Source: Clostridiales bacterium
Lineage (GTDB): Bacteria; Bacillota; Clostridia; Caldicoprobacterales; DTU083
Direction: 5' to 3'
Assembly: GCA_012842605.1 (NCBI GenBank)
Contig: DUSN01000036.1
Coordinates: forward strand, 19,037-83,036
Length of the DNA stretch: 64,000 nt
The position numbers were made by a program, and so were the translations under genes. Below are positions 55,036-63,876 of this stretch, in pieces (within the stretch, counting starts at the first letter, position 1; every line of letters begins with the position of its first letter). The notes below the pieces were generated by a model. The model worked only from the letters and a program-made list of their open reading frames with translations. It was not told where the DNA came from and searched no databases.

Positions 55036-56352
55036 ATGGAAAAAAATATCTCCTTTGTCATTTCTGCTGTTTGCGATGAAAATGCAATGATGTCGGATAA
55101 TCCCGTTGTAATGCATATGGTCTGCGGGCAACGGATGCTGGACTATGCTATAAAGGCTGCCCAAAGTGTATCTCAAATTCAGCCTGTAATACTGGCCGGA
55201 GATGACAGCCGACAGATATCTGTACATACAGGTCAGACAGCAAGTGCATCTTTTATTGCAGGCGGGCAGTTTGACTCGCTGAAACTGCTTGAGTATCTTG
55301 GAGATACAGGCAAGGATAGCGAATATATATTCTTTATGCCGGGGAATATGCCCCTTATTAAGGGCAATACCCTGCAGGACATGCTTCAATATGCTGCAGA
55401 CGAGCAATTGGATGCTGCTGTATTGTCCAGCCAGGCGGATTCATTTTTGGATATGCCTTTGGAACGTCAGGTTTGCTGTTTTAGAGTAAATGCATTAATT
55501 CAAGCGATCCGGGCAATTAAGGATATTAACCAGACCGGTACATATGATTTTTCAAATTTAGAGAGATTATTAAATCAGGTACATATTAAAACAGGGATTT
55601 TTCAGTCTAAAGAGTCTGAAGAACTGATGGCGGTCAATGATCGGATCAGTTTATCAGCAGTAGAGGCTCGTATGAGGCTTCGCATCAATGAATTCCATAT
55701 GAGAAACGGTGTAACCCTTATTGATCCGGCTCAGACCTATATTGGTCCGGATGTCGTAATTGGCAGGGATACCATTATCTATCCGGGCAATGTGCTGGAG
55801 GGTAAAACCACAATCGGCCGTGCATGCATTTTATATCCAAATAACAGGCTTAACAATGCAGATATTGATGACAATGTAACTTTACAGTCGTCAGTAATTT
55901 TAGACAGCAGCATCGGCAGCGAAACAACAGTAGGCCCATTTGCATACATACGTCCGGAAAGCAAGATAGGCCGTCATGTACGTATAGGCGATTTTGTAGA
56001 GGTCAAAAAATCAGTTATCGGCGACGAAACAAAAATATCTCATCTTACCTATATTGGAGATGCAGAACTGGGCAAGAATATAAATGTTGGCTGCGGGGTA
56101 GTATGCGTCAACTATGACGGAAAACGCAAGCAAAAGGTAATTATTGGTGATAATGCCTTTATAGGCTGCAATACCAACCTGGTTGCGCCGGTTGAAGTGG
56201 AACATGATTCCTATATAGCTGCCGGTTCTACCATAACTGAAAGGGTACCGGCAAAAGCATTGGCTATAGCCAGAGCCAGACAGGTGAACAAGGAAGGCTG
56301 GGTTGACAAAAGGGAAGAAAAGGAACGCAAAAAAACGGAGGAAAATAAATGA
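55036..56352 (+). CDS. glmU: GlmU-like protein: intact acetyltransferase, degenerate uridylyltransferase
   Basis: 438 residues in the place of gcaD/glmU, between spoVG and prs. The C-terminal left-handed beta-helix (about 225-425) keeps the acetyltransferase residues: [13 protein letters not shown], catalytic His336 in [14 protein letters not shown], and the late ALAIARARQ. The N-terminal half (1-220) has the length and a faint outline of the uridylyltransferase domain but lacks its key motifs: the LAAGxGTRM loop reads [11 protein letters not shown], the Lys of PKVLH is Val, and the QLGTGHA and YGD motifs are absent. So it should make GlcNAc-1-P but not UDP-GlcNAc. prs starts inside its stop codon. 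Confidence 0.88.
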   Translation: MEKNISFVISAVCDENAMMSDNPVVMHMVCGQRMLDYAIKAAQSVSQIQPVILAGDDSRQISVHTGQTASASFIAGGQFDSLKLLEYLGDTGKDSEYIFFMPGNMPLIKGNTLQDMLQYAADEQLDAAVLSSQADSFLDMPLERQVCCFRVNALIQAIRAIKDINQTGTYDFSNLERLLNQVHIKTGIFQSKESEELMAVNDRISLSAVEARMRLRINEFHMRNGVTLIDPAQTYIGPDVVIGRDTIIYPGNVLEGKTTIGRACILYPNNRLNNADIDDNVTLQSSVILDSSIGSETTVGPFAYIRPESKIGRHVRIGDFVEVKKSVIGDETKISHLTYIGDAELGKNINVGCGVVCVNYDGKRKQKVIIGDNAFIGCNTNLVAPVEVEHDSYIAAGSTITERVPAKALAIARARQVNKEGWVDKREEKERKKTEENK

Positions 56353-57305
56353 TAACTCATGGTAAGAGTATAAAAATTTTTGCTGCCAATTCCAATATGG
56401 AATTGGCAAAGGAAATAACCAGGTATGTTGGTGTCCCAATGGGCAGTGCCAAGGTGTCAAAATTCAGTGATGGTGAAATATCAGTCGATATCCATGAAAC
56501 TGTCAGGGGATCTGATGTATTCGTAATACAATCGACCTGCTCACCGGTTAATACAAATCTGATGGAACTGCTGATCATGATTGACGCATTTAAAAGGGCT
56601 TCTGCCAACCAAATTACAGCGGTTATACCCTATTATGGTTATGCCCGGCAGGATCGCAAGGTAAAGGCACGGGATCCGATTACAGCCAAGCTGGTGGCTG
56701 ATCTGATCACTACGGCTGGAGCCGACAGGGTGCTGACAATGGATCTGCACGCAGCGCAGATTCAGGGTTTTTTTAACATCCCGGTGGACAACCTTTTCAG
56801 CATGCCCATTCTGGCCAGGGATTATATTGAGCGGGGCTTTGTGGGTGATGATGTTGTAGTGGTATCCCCTGACCTGGGCAGCGTTACCCGAGCCAGAAAT
56901 TTTGCTCATAAACTGAATGCACCTCTGGCTATTATCGACAAGCGAAGACCCAGGGCAAATGTGGCCGAGGTTATGAATATTATCGGCGATGTAAAAGGCA
57001 AACGCGCTATCTTGATAGACGATATGATTGACACTGCCGGTACCATTCAGCAGGGCGCAAAAGCCTTGATAGAAAGGGGAGGCGCAAAAGAGGTTCATGC
57101 ATGTGCCGCCCACGGTGTATTGTCAGGGCCTGCTATAGAACGCATTGTAAATTCACCGATTAAGGAATTGGTAATAACCAACAGCATCCCGCTGCCGCCT
57201 GAAAAGCAGGTTGATAAAATACGCGTCCTTTCTGTTGCCTCCCTGTTTGCTGAAGCCATTGAAAGAATATACGAAGGACTGCCGGTCAGCACCTTATTTG
57301 AATGA
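56349..57305 (+). CDS. prs: Ribose-phosphate pyrophosphokinase
   Basis: Makes PRPP from ribose-5-phosphate and ATP; 318 residues. The ATP/substrate segments [25 protein letters not shown], the [11 protein letters not shown] motif and the PRPP loop [12 protein letters not shown] are present. ATGA overlap with the preceding gene. Supplies PRPP for Upp and the PurR effector encoded nearby. Confidence 0.98.
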   Translation: MITHGKSIKIFAANSNMELAKEITRYVGVPMGSAKVSKFSDGEISVDIHETVRGSDVFVIQSTCSPVNTNLMELLIMIDAFKRASANQITAVIPYYGYARQDRKVKARDPITAKLVADLITTAGADRVLTMDLHAAQIQGFFNIPVDNLFSMPILARDYIERGFVGDDVVVVSPDLGSVTRARNFAHKLNAPLAIIDKRRPRANVAEVMNIIGDVKGKRAILIDDMIDTAGTIQQGAKALIERGGAKEVHACAAHGVLSGPAIERIVNSPIKELVITNSIPLPPEKQVDKIRVLSVASLFAEAIERIYEGLPVSTLFE

Positions 57306-57358
57306 TCTGCTGCGGGGTTGCCTTTATGGTATTATATGGTGAATAGGAAGGATAGGAC

Positions 57359-57919
57359 ATGTATATAATCGCAGGTTTGGGGAATCCGGGAGACAGGTAT
57401 CATGGTACGCGGCATAATATAGGATTTTATGTCGTAGACCTGTTAGCTCAGGCACATGGCATCCAGATGAAGCAGCTCAGGCATAAGGCGATTTTCGGAG
57501 AAGGCAGGATTGGAGATAAAAAGGTAATTCTGGCCAAACCACAAACTTATATGAATCTGAGCGGTGAGAGCCTGCTTTCTATGAAACAATGGTACAAGCT
57601 TGAACCTCAGCAAATTATAGTAGTATATGATGACATTGATTTAAGTCCCGGAACTATCCGAATAAGGCCATCGGGAAGTGCAGGAACTCATAACGGCATG
57701 AAGTCAATTATATACTTGCTGGAAACCCAGGATTTTCCAAGGGTGAGAATAGGCATAGGCCGTCCGCCTGAAGGATGGGAGCTGGCAGATTATGTTTTAT
57801 CCCGGTTTAGAGAAGAGGAAATTGAAATAATGAAGGAAGCATGTGCCCGGGCAGTAAAGGGGATAGAATGCATTCTTTCCCTGGGAGTGGAACAAGCTAT
57901 GAGCAGATACAACGGATAG
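57359..57919 (+). CDS. pth: Peptidyl-tRNA hydrolase
   Basis: Recycles peptidyl-tRNA, 186 residues. The catalytic His is in GTRHNIGF, with Asn in GLGNPG, the Asp in VVYDDIDL and the GSAGTHNGMKS loop. Known as spoVC in Bacillus, between prs/ctc and fin-mfd. GGAAGGATAGG precedes the ATG. Confidence 0.97.
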   Translation: MYIIAGLGNPGDRYHGTRHNIGFYVVDLLAQAHGIQMKQLRHKAIFGEGRIGDKKVILAKPQTYMNLSGESLLSMKQWYKLEPQQIIVVYDDIDLSPGTIRIRPSGSAGTHNGMKSIIYLLETQDFPRVRIGIGRPPEGWELADYVLSRFREEEIEIMKEACARAVKGIECILSLGVEQAMSRYNG

Positions 57920-57930
57920 GAGAGACACAA

Positions 57931-58341
57931 TTGATTCTGCTGATTTCACTGGCAGCCTTGGGGTTGTCATACCTTGCAAATAAGTTGCTGTTGAAAATCC
58001 TGAAGGAGTATGCTGTAATTATAGGAGCACCTGTTACGGAAGAAATCTTAAAGACACTACCGGCCTATTTTCTGAATAGGCCTGTTTTGCATGTCCATAT
58101 TTTATTTGGAATTGGCGAAGCCATATATGATTTTTTGACAGGTGCCCGCAATTCCGGCAGATGGGCGGCGGCAGTCAGCATAGTAAGTCACTCTGTTTTT
58201 GGCGGGATAACTTTATTTGTTTTAAGCATATCTGATGAAGTTTTCCTGTCAATTTTGTGTGCCATTGCCGCTCATTGCATATGGAATTTAGTCATAATGC
58301 GGGCAGGCCGAAAAGATAAGCCTCAGAGACAACATCAATGA
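57931..58341 (+). CDS. Small PrsW-like membrane protein
   Basis: 136 residues, mostly membrane helices. It carries spaced motifs like those of PrsW/type II CAAX-related intramembrane metalloproteases: EEILK (37-41, ExxK pattern), FGIGE (59-63, FxxxE) and HCIWN (115-119, where PrsW has HxxxD), plus His87. That is much shorter than B. subtilis PrsW (about 218). TTG 57931 has AGGAGAG at normal spacing, 11 bases after pth. It sits where Bacillus has fin (yabK), an anti-sigma gene, but is unrelated to it. Activity is unproven. Confidence 0.65.
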   Translation: MILLISLAALGLSYLANKLLLKILKEYAVIIGAPVTEEILKTLPAYFLNRPVLHVHILFGIGEAIYDFLTGARNSGRWAAAVSIVSHSVFGGITLFVLSISDEVFLSILCAIAAHCIWNLVIMRAGRKDKPQRQHQ

Positions 58342-58392
58342 CAGGCGGTTGAGAAAGGTTGATCAGCCTGGGTGTGGAAGGTTGCTGATTGA

Positions 58393-61300
58393 ATGGAACC
58401 TATCTGGTTTAAGCCCATGAATGATTGGGTACAGTTTCGAAAAATCCGGGATTCGGTGCGCACCATGAACGGTATTTCTTCCTTCACAGGAGTTACCGAA
58501 GCCCAAAAATGCCATTTAACCTCCAGTATACTGTACCCTCTGGACAGTACCTGCATTATTGTCACTTATGATGAGCTGCAGGCTAACAAGCTGCTGGATG
58601 TTTTAAAATGTTTCTTCCCGGACAACCTGGTGCTTTATCCACCCCGGGAGATTTTGCTGTATAATGCCGCTGCCCACAGCCGGGAGGTTACGGGACAGCG
58701 GCTGGGTGTGCTGGAACGAATGGTATCAGGAGAAAAACTTACTGTCGTTACAACGATTGAGGCCCTTATGCAGCCAATTATACCGAAAGAGATTTTTCTT
58801 TCTTCCATGTTTGAGATTGTTGAAGGACAGGAGTATTCCATGCCTGATCTTGCAGCCAGGGCTGTTCAACTGGGCTATGAACGGGTTTACACCATTGAAG
58901 GACCAGGGCAGTTCAGCCTGCGGGGAAGTATATTTGATATATTTACCCTAACTGCTGAAAAGCCTTATAGAATAGACTTCTTTGATGAATTTGTTGATTC
59001 CATCCGTACCTTTGATATTATCACCCAGCGCTCGGAAGAAAGACTGGAATCTGTCAGGATAACTCCTGCCAGGGAATTGGTTTTATCACAACAGCAATTG
59101 GAATATGGCAGGATGAAGATTGAAAGAAGTTTCCGCCAGCAGTCAAATAAAATGCAGAAAGAATCGAACTTCAATACAGCTCAGCTGCATAACCGGGTGG
59201 ATAAACTTCTGGAAGACCTCGCAAACGGTTTGATAGAAGACCAGCTCATTAACTATTTGCCGTTCTTTTATGACAGGTTTGATACACTGCTGGATTATGC
59301 CGGCAAGGAGTCGTTTGTTGTATTGGATGAACCGGTTCGAATTCGTGAGAAGAGCAACTGGATTATTGATGAATTCAGGGAGCACTTCAAAGACCTGCTT
59401 ATGAAAGGAGAGGTGCTGTCTGAACAAGCTGATCTGCTCATGAACAGCGATGAGATCATGGCGGGTATCAACGATTACAAAGGCATGGCTCTTCTATCCC
59501 TGCCCAGAGGCAACCTGGGTTTTGAGCCTAAACGCGTATATACCATTGCTGCACGCACTATACCTGCCTATCACGGTAAGTGGGAGTTATTAGCTGATGA
59601 TTTGCGCTATTGGAAGGAAAGAAAGTATTCAATCCTATTATTGTCGGGCAGCCGTTTAAAAGCTGAAGGTCTGGCAAATGCATTGCTGGACCACGGGTTG
59701 GAAGCATTAATTTCGGAAAGTATTCATGGAGATATTCAGCCGGGACAGATAGTGATTGTGCCTGCCAGTCTCAGCAAAGGTTTTGAGTATTTGGAAGGCC
59801 GCTTTGTTCTTGTGAGTGATCAGGAAATTTATGGTACTCAGAAGCGCAAGACTGTAATAAAAAGAAAAGGCAAGAAACTGGATCCGTTTACTGATTTGAA
59901 AACAGGCAGTTTAGTGGTCCATGAAAATCATGGCATAGGAAGGTACATGGGAATAGAAAAGTTAACAGTAAACGGCCAGGAGAGGGATTATCTGCTAATC
60001 AAATACGCAGGCACAGACAAGCTGTATATTCCTGCCGATCAGATGGAATTGATTCAGCCCTATGTCGGCATGGATGACAAGGCTCCGCGCCTGTCCAAGC
60101 TTGGAGGCAATGAATGGCAGAAGACCAAAAACAGAGTAAGAAATTCGGTAAAGGAATTAGCATTTGACCTGCTTAAGCTGTATGCCGCCAGGGAAGCTTC
60201 CGTGGGATTTGCTTTTTCCAAAGATACGCAATGGCAGCGGCAGTTTGAGGACAGCTTTCCATATGAGGAGACACCGGACCAGATCCAGTCACTGATGGAA
60301 ATAAAGAGAGACATGGAATCAAAAAAGGTAATGGACCGTCTGTTATGCGGAGATGTAGGATACGGTAAGACCGAAGTTGCAATCAGAGCGGCATTCAAGG
60401 CTGTTATGGACGGGAAGCAGGTAGCAGTCCTGGCACCTACGACAATTTTGGCTCAGCAGCATTACAATACTTTTGTCAGCCGTTTTGGAGACTTCCCGTT
60501 TACCGTTCAGGTACTCAGCCGGTTCAAGACTGCCAGGGAACAGAAGGAAATTATAAAAGCCCTGAAAGAAGGCAATGTGGATGTCATTATCGGCACTCAC
60601 AGGCTGCTGGGGAAGGATGTAAGGTTCAAGGATCTGGGACTTTTAATAATTGATGAAGAGCAAAGATTCGGCGTTGCCCATAAGGAAACAATAAAGCAGA
60701 TTAAAAAAAACGTAGATGTATTGACACTTACAGCTACACCCATACCACGTACTCTCCATATGTCATTAACAGGGATACGTGATATCAGTGTCATAGAAAC
60801 ACCTCCCGAAGACAGATATCCTGTCCAGACTTATGTTGTGGAATACAGCGAATCTCTTGTTCGGGATGCCATAATTCGAGAGCTGCAGCGCGGCGGCCAG
60901 GTATATTTTGTTTACAACCATGTAAAATTGATGGATAAAATGGCTGAAAGGCTGAGACAGTTGGTACCCGAGGCAAGAATAGCCACTGCACACGGCCAGA
61001 TGGGTGAGTCAACACTGGAGCGTATCATGATTGCTTTTTATGAGCATGAATATGATATATTGCTTTGTTCTACCATTATTGAAAGCGGCCTGGACATTCC
61101 GTCTGTAAATACCTTAATAGTTTACGATGCGGATCATTTTGGCCTTTCTCAGCTCTATCAGCTTAGGGGAAGGGTAGGCCGCTCCAACAGGGTGGCTTAT
61201 GCTTATTTTACTTATAAAAGAGATAAAATACTCAATGAAACAGCTGAAAAAAGGCTGCAGACAATAAAGGAGTTTACAGAGTTTGGTTCCGGCTTTAAGA

Positions 61301-61917
61301 TTGCCATGAGGGATTTGGAAATCAGAGGAGCAGGCAATCTGCTGGGAGCTGAACAGCATGGGCAAATGGCAGCAGTAGGATATGATATGTATTGCAAGCT
61401 GCTTTCCGAGGCCGTAAGAGAAATTAAGGGAGAAGAACCTCCTAAGACAGTGGAAACAACTGTGGATTTCAAAGTGGATGCATATATCGACAGCAGCTAT
61501 ATCTCACAGGAAAATCATAAGCTGCAGATGTATAAGAGAATTGCTGCAATAGAAGAGCTGCAGGACAAATACGATGTAGAGGATGAAATGACAGACCGCT
61601 TTGGCGATATACCTGCACCAGCCAGCAACCTGATTCAAATTGCATATATCAGGGCTCTGGCAGGGCGGCTGGGCTTTACTGAAATCTCTCATAAGGGCAG
61701 GGAAGTCAGAATGAAAATGAGGGACAGCAAAGTACTGTCTCCCAGGACATTGATGATAATACTTAATGAAAACCGCAAAAGTTTACGTTTTATGGGATCC
61801 AATCCACCGGTTATGATTATAAGTCTTAAAGAAGGCACCGGTACGGAGGCCATGGAAGCTGCAGCAGAGATACTGGAGAAAATAGGTGATTTACAACAAA
61901 GTCAGATGCAGGTATAA
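58393..61917 (+). CDS. mfd: Transcription-repair coupling factor Mfd
   Basis: 1174-residue SF2 translocase that removes stalled RNA polymerase and recruits UvrA. The order is UvrB-like N-terminal domains (about 1-480), the RNA polymerase interacting domain (about 490-560, GSLVVHENHGIGRYMGIEKL), and the helicase core with P-loop GDVGYGKTEVA near residue 655, the DEEQRFG box, the TATPIPRTL motif and the QLRGRVGRS motif VI. A C-terminal TRCF domain ends the protein. Length is normal for the family. Confidence 0.98.
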   Translation: MEPIWFKPMNDWVQFRKIRDSVRTMNGISSFTGVTEAQKCHLTSSILYPLDSTCIIVTYDELQANKLLDVLKCFFPDNLVLYPPREILLYNAAAHSREVTGQRLGVLERMVSGEKLTVVTTIEALMQPIIPKEIFLSSMFEIVEGQEYSMPDLAARAVQLGYERVYTIEGPGQFSLRGSIFDIFTLTAEKPYRIDFFDEFVDSIRTFDIITQRSEERLESVRITPARELVLSQQQLEYGRMKIERSFRQQSNKMQKESNFNTAQLHNRVDKLLEDLANGLIEDQLINYLPFFYDRFDTLLDYAGKESFVVLDEPVRIREKSNWIIDEFREHFKDLLMKGEVLSEQADLLMNSDEIMAGINDYKGMALLSLPRGNLGFEPKRVYTIAARTIPAYHGKWELLADDLRYWKERKYSILLLSGSRLKAEGLANALLDHGLEALISESIHGDIQPGQIVIVPASLSKGFEYLEGRFVLVSDQEIYGTQKRKTVIKRKGKKLDPFTDLKTGSLVVHENHGIGRYMGIEKLTVNGQERDYLLIKYAGTDKLYIPADQMELIQPYVGMDDKAPRLSKLGGNEWQKTKNRVRNSVKELAFDLLKLYAAREASVGFAFSKDTQWQRQFEDSFPYEETPDQIQSLMEIKRDMESKKVMDRLLCGDVGYGKTEVAIRAAFKAVMDGKQVAVLAPTTILAQQHYNTFVSRFGDFPFTVQVLSRFKTAREQKEIIKALKEGNVDVIIGTHRLLGKDVRFKDLGLLIIDEEQRFGVAHKETIKQIKKNVDVLTLTATPIPRTLHMSLTGIRDISVIETPPEDRYPVQTYVVEYSESLVRDAIIRELQRGGQVYFVYNHVKLMDKMAERLRQLVPEARIATAHGQMGESTLERIMIAFYEHEYDILLCSTIIESGLDIPSVNTLIVYDADHFGLSQLYQLRGRVGRSNRVAYAYFTYKRDKILNETAEKRLQTIKEFTEFGSGFKIAMRDLEIRGAGNLLGAEQHGQMAAVGYDMYCKLLSEAVREIKGEEPPKTVETTVDFKVDAYIDSSYISQENHKLQMYKRIAAIEELQDKYDVEDEMTDRFGDIPAPASNLIQIAYIRALAGRLGFTEISHKGREVRMKMRDSKVLSPRTLMIILNENRKSLRFMGSNPPVMIISLKEGTGTEAMEAAAEILEKIGDLQQSQMQV

Positions 61918-61983
61918 TTATATGGATTCCGATGATGAGAATCGAAGGGATGGCATTAACCCTTACAGAAAGGATGAAATTTA

Positions 61984-63135
61984 TTGAAAAACTTTAAGAG
62001 AACGGTGTTTTCGGCATTTATTATTGCACTGGCCATATTGGTATCAGGCTGTGGAATGATACAGGTTAATGAAGAAAAGGACCGGAAGCAAATAGTCGCC
62101 ACAGTAAACGGACAGGAGATTAAAAAAGGTGAAGTTCTGGACCAATATATTTCCTTCTATGGTGAAACCGATGAATATGATAAGGAAATATTGAAAGACA
62201 TACTCGACAGTATGATAGAAGAGAAACTGCTGAAGCAAAAGGCTGAGGCTGCCGGACATGTGGTAAATGATGAAGTGCGAAAGCAGGCTTCTGAGGATTT
62301 TGAACAGGCAATTAAAGACTATGCAGAAGCATTGAAAAAAGAAGCCGGCGAAGATGCTGATCCGGATACGGATTATGAACAAAAAGCCAGAGAAGAATAT
62401 GAAAAATTCATATCGGATTCAGGAAGGACTAAGGAAGAATACCTGGAACTAATAGCAGAATATTTAGCCATAAAAAACTACCTGGATGAGTTGACAGCAG
62501 ATGTCACAGTGGAAGATAAAGAAATTGAGGAATACTATCAGGAAGAACTTGATTTTCAAAAAGAAAATCCTACCCTTGCAGCCTATTATTCATCAGTAAA
62601 CATTGTCACAAAACCGGCCAGCAGAACAGTCAAGCATATATTAATCAAGCTTTCGGATGAGGATTTTAAGGAAATCAGCAAGCTGCGCCAGGATGGTAAA
62701 GAGGACGAAGCAAATGCTCTCCGGGAAGAGAAGCTGAAATCAATAGAGGCTAAGGCACAGGATGTTTTGAAGAAGGCTAAGGGCGGTGAGAATTTCGATA
62801 TTCTCATTGAAAAATATGGTGAAGATCCGGGCATGGAGAGCGAAGAATATAAGGACGGATATAAGATGCTCCGGGATGCAAACATGGTGGAAGAGTTCCT
62901 GGAAGCCTCATTCACCATGCAGAAGGACGAGATATCCGGTCTTGTTCCTTCTGATTACGGATATCATATAATCAAGGTCTATGAAGCAAACGAAGATGAA
63001 ATAGCATCCTTGGATGAAGTTCGCGAGGATATAAAAAATCTTCTGCTGGACAGGAAAAAGAGTGAAAAGGCTGACGATTTGATAGACCAATGGCTTGAAG
63101 AGGCTGATATAAAGAAATACGAGAACAGGCTGTAA
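61984..63135 (+). CDS. PrsA/SurA-like peptidyl-prolyl isomerase lipoprotein
   Basis: Extracytoplasmic foldase of 383 residues. Lipobox LVSGC with Cys23 anchors it to the membrane. A SurA-like helical N-domain (about 30-200) is followed by a parvulin rotamase domain (about 215-335: RTVKHILIKLSDE, LIEKYGEDPG, PSDYGYHIIKV). It carries many Glu and Lys residues. TTG start 61984 with AAAGGA upstream. Between mfd and spoVT, as prsA-like genes often are in Clostridia. Confidence 0.92.
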   Translation: MKNFKRTVFSAFIIALAILVSGCGMIQVNEEKDRKQIVATVNGQEIKKGEVLDQYISFYGETDEYDKEILKDILDSMIEEKLLKQKAEAAGHVVNDEVRKQASEDFEQAIKDYAEALKKEAGEDADPDTDYEQKAREEYEKFISDSGRTKEEYLELIAEYLAIKNYLDELTADVTVEDKEIEEYYQEELDFQKENPTLAAYYSSVNIVTKPASRTVKHILIKLSDEDFKEISKLRQDGKEDEANALREEKLKSIEAKAQDVLKKAKGGENFDILIEKYGEDPGMESEEYKDGYKMLRDANMVEEFLEASFTMQKDEISGLVPSDYGYHIIKVYEANEDEIASLDEVREDIKNLLLDRKKSEKADDLIDQWLEEADIKKYENRL

Positions 63136-63177
63136 AATACAAGCAGCATAAACTTTCCATACTCCCTTCCAAACTGA

Positions 63178-63208
63178 TGCATAAAAGGCAATGTGCAGTA
63201 AAATAATA
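63178..63208 (+). promoter_or_regulatory. Candidate sigma-G promoter of spoVT
   Basis: TGCATA, 18 bases, AATAATA, close to the sigma-G consensus TGMATR / CATAHTA, 50 bases before the start. spoVT is a sigma-G gene in Bacillus. Confidence 0.5.
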
Positions 63209-63257
63209 ACCATGCAAGGATGGTTTTGTAAGCAATGCAGATTAAGGAGGGATGTAT

Positions 63258-63815
63258 GTGAAAGCAACTGGAATAGTCAGGCGGATTGATGATTTGGGAC
63301 GAGTTGTAATTCCAAAGGAAATTCGCCGGACTTTGCGGATTCGAGAAGGGGATCCTCTGGAAATTTTTACAGACCGTGAAGGAGAAGTCATACTGAAAAA
63401 ATATTCCCCAATAGGGGAACTTGGTGACTTTGCAAAAGAATATGTGGAATCACTTCATCAAAGTCTGGGACATATATCATGTGTAGCAGACAAGGATTCC
63501 ATTGTTGCAGTTGCCGGAGGCGCCAAGAAGGAGTTTATAGATAAATCAATCAGTAGCGACTTGGAGCGTGCTATGGAAATGAAGAAGTCCATAGTAGCAA
63601 ACCGCGGTGAAGAAGGCAAGATGTACAATATTGTAGCAAACGAAGAGGATCATGTAAAATACTCTTCCCAGGTAATAGCACCAATTATTGCAGATGGTGA
63701 TGCCATTGGTGCAGTAATTCTGTTATCTAAGGAACCCAACACCACTATGGGCGAAATGGAGCTGAAGATAGCTGAAACTGCTGCCGGGTTCCTTGGAAAG
63801 CAAATGGAGCAATAA
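63258..63815 (+). CDS. spoVT: Stage V sporulation protein T
   Basis: Forespore regulator of sigma-G genes, 185 residues. The N-terminal AbrB-type domain MKATGIVRRIDDLGRVVIPK (1-50) is nearly the same as in Bacillus; a GAF-like domain (about 55-185) follows and ends AAGFLGKQMEQ. GTG 63258 has AAGGAGG seven bases upstream and gives the canonical MKATG start; ATG 63252 is too close to that site. It shares the AbrB fold with the gene at 12443. Confidence 0.97.
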   Translation: MKATGIVRRIDDLGRVVIPKEIRRTLRIREGDPLEIFTDREGEVILKKYSPIGELGDFAKEYVESLHQSLGHISCVADKDSIVAVAGGAKKEFIDKSISSDLERAMEMKKSIVANRGEEGKMYNIVANEEDHVKYSSQVIAPIIADGDAIGAVILLSKEPNTTMGEMELKIAETAAGFLGKQMEQ

Positions 63816-63846
63816 TGGAGAAATAATAAAGAATTAAAGTTTTACA

Positions 63847-63872
63847 GGCATTGACTGAAGTCAATGCCTTTT
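63847..63872 (+). terminator. Terminator after spoVT, intron target
   Basis: Perfect 9-bp stem GGCATTGAC / GTCAATGCC with a TGAA loop, then TTTT. The intron starts four bases after the T run. Confidence 0.9.
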
Positions 63873-63876
63873 AATT

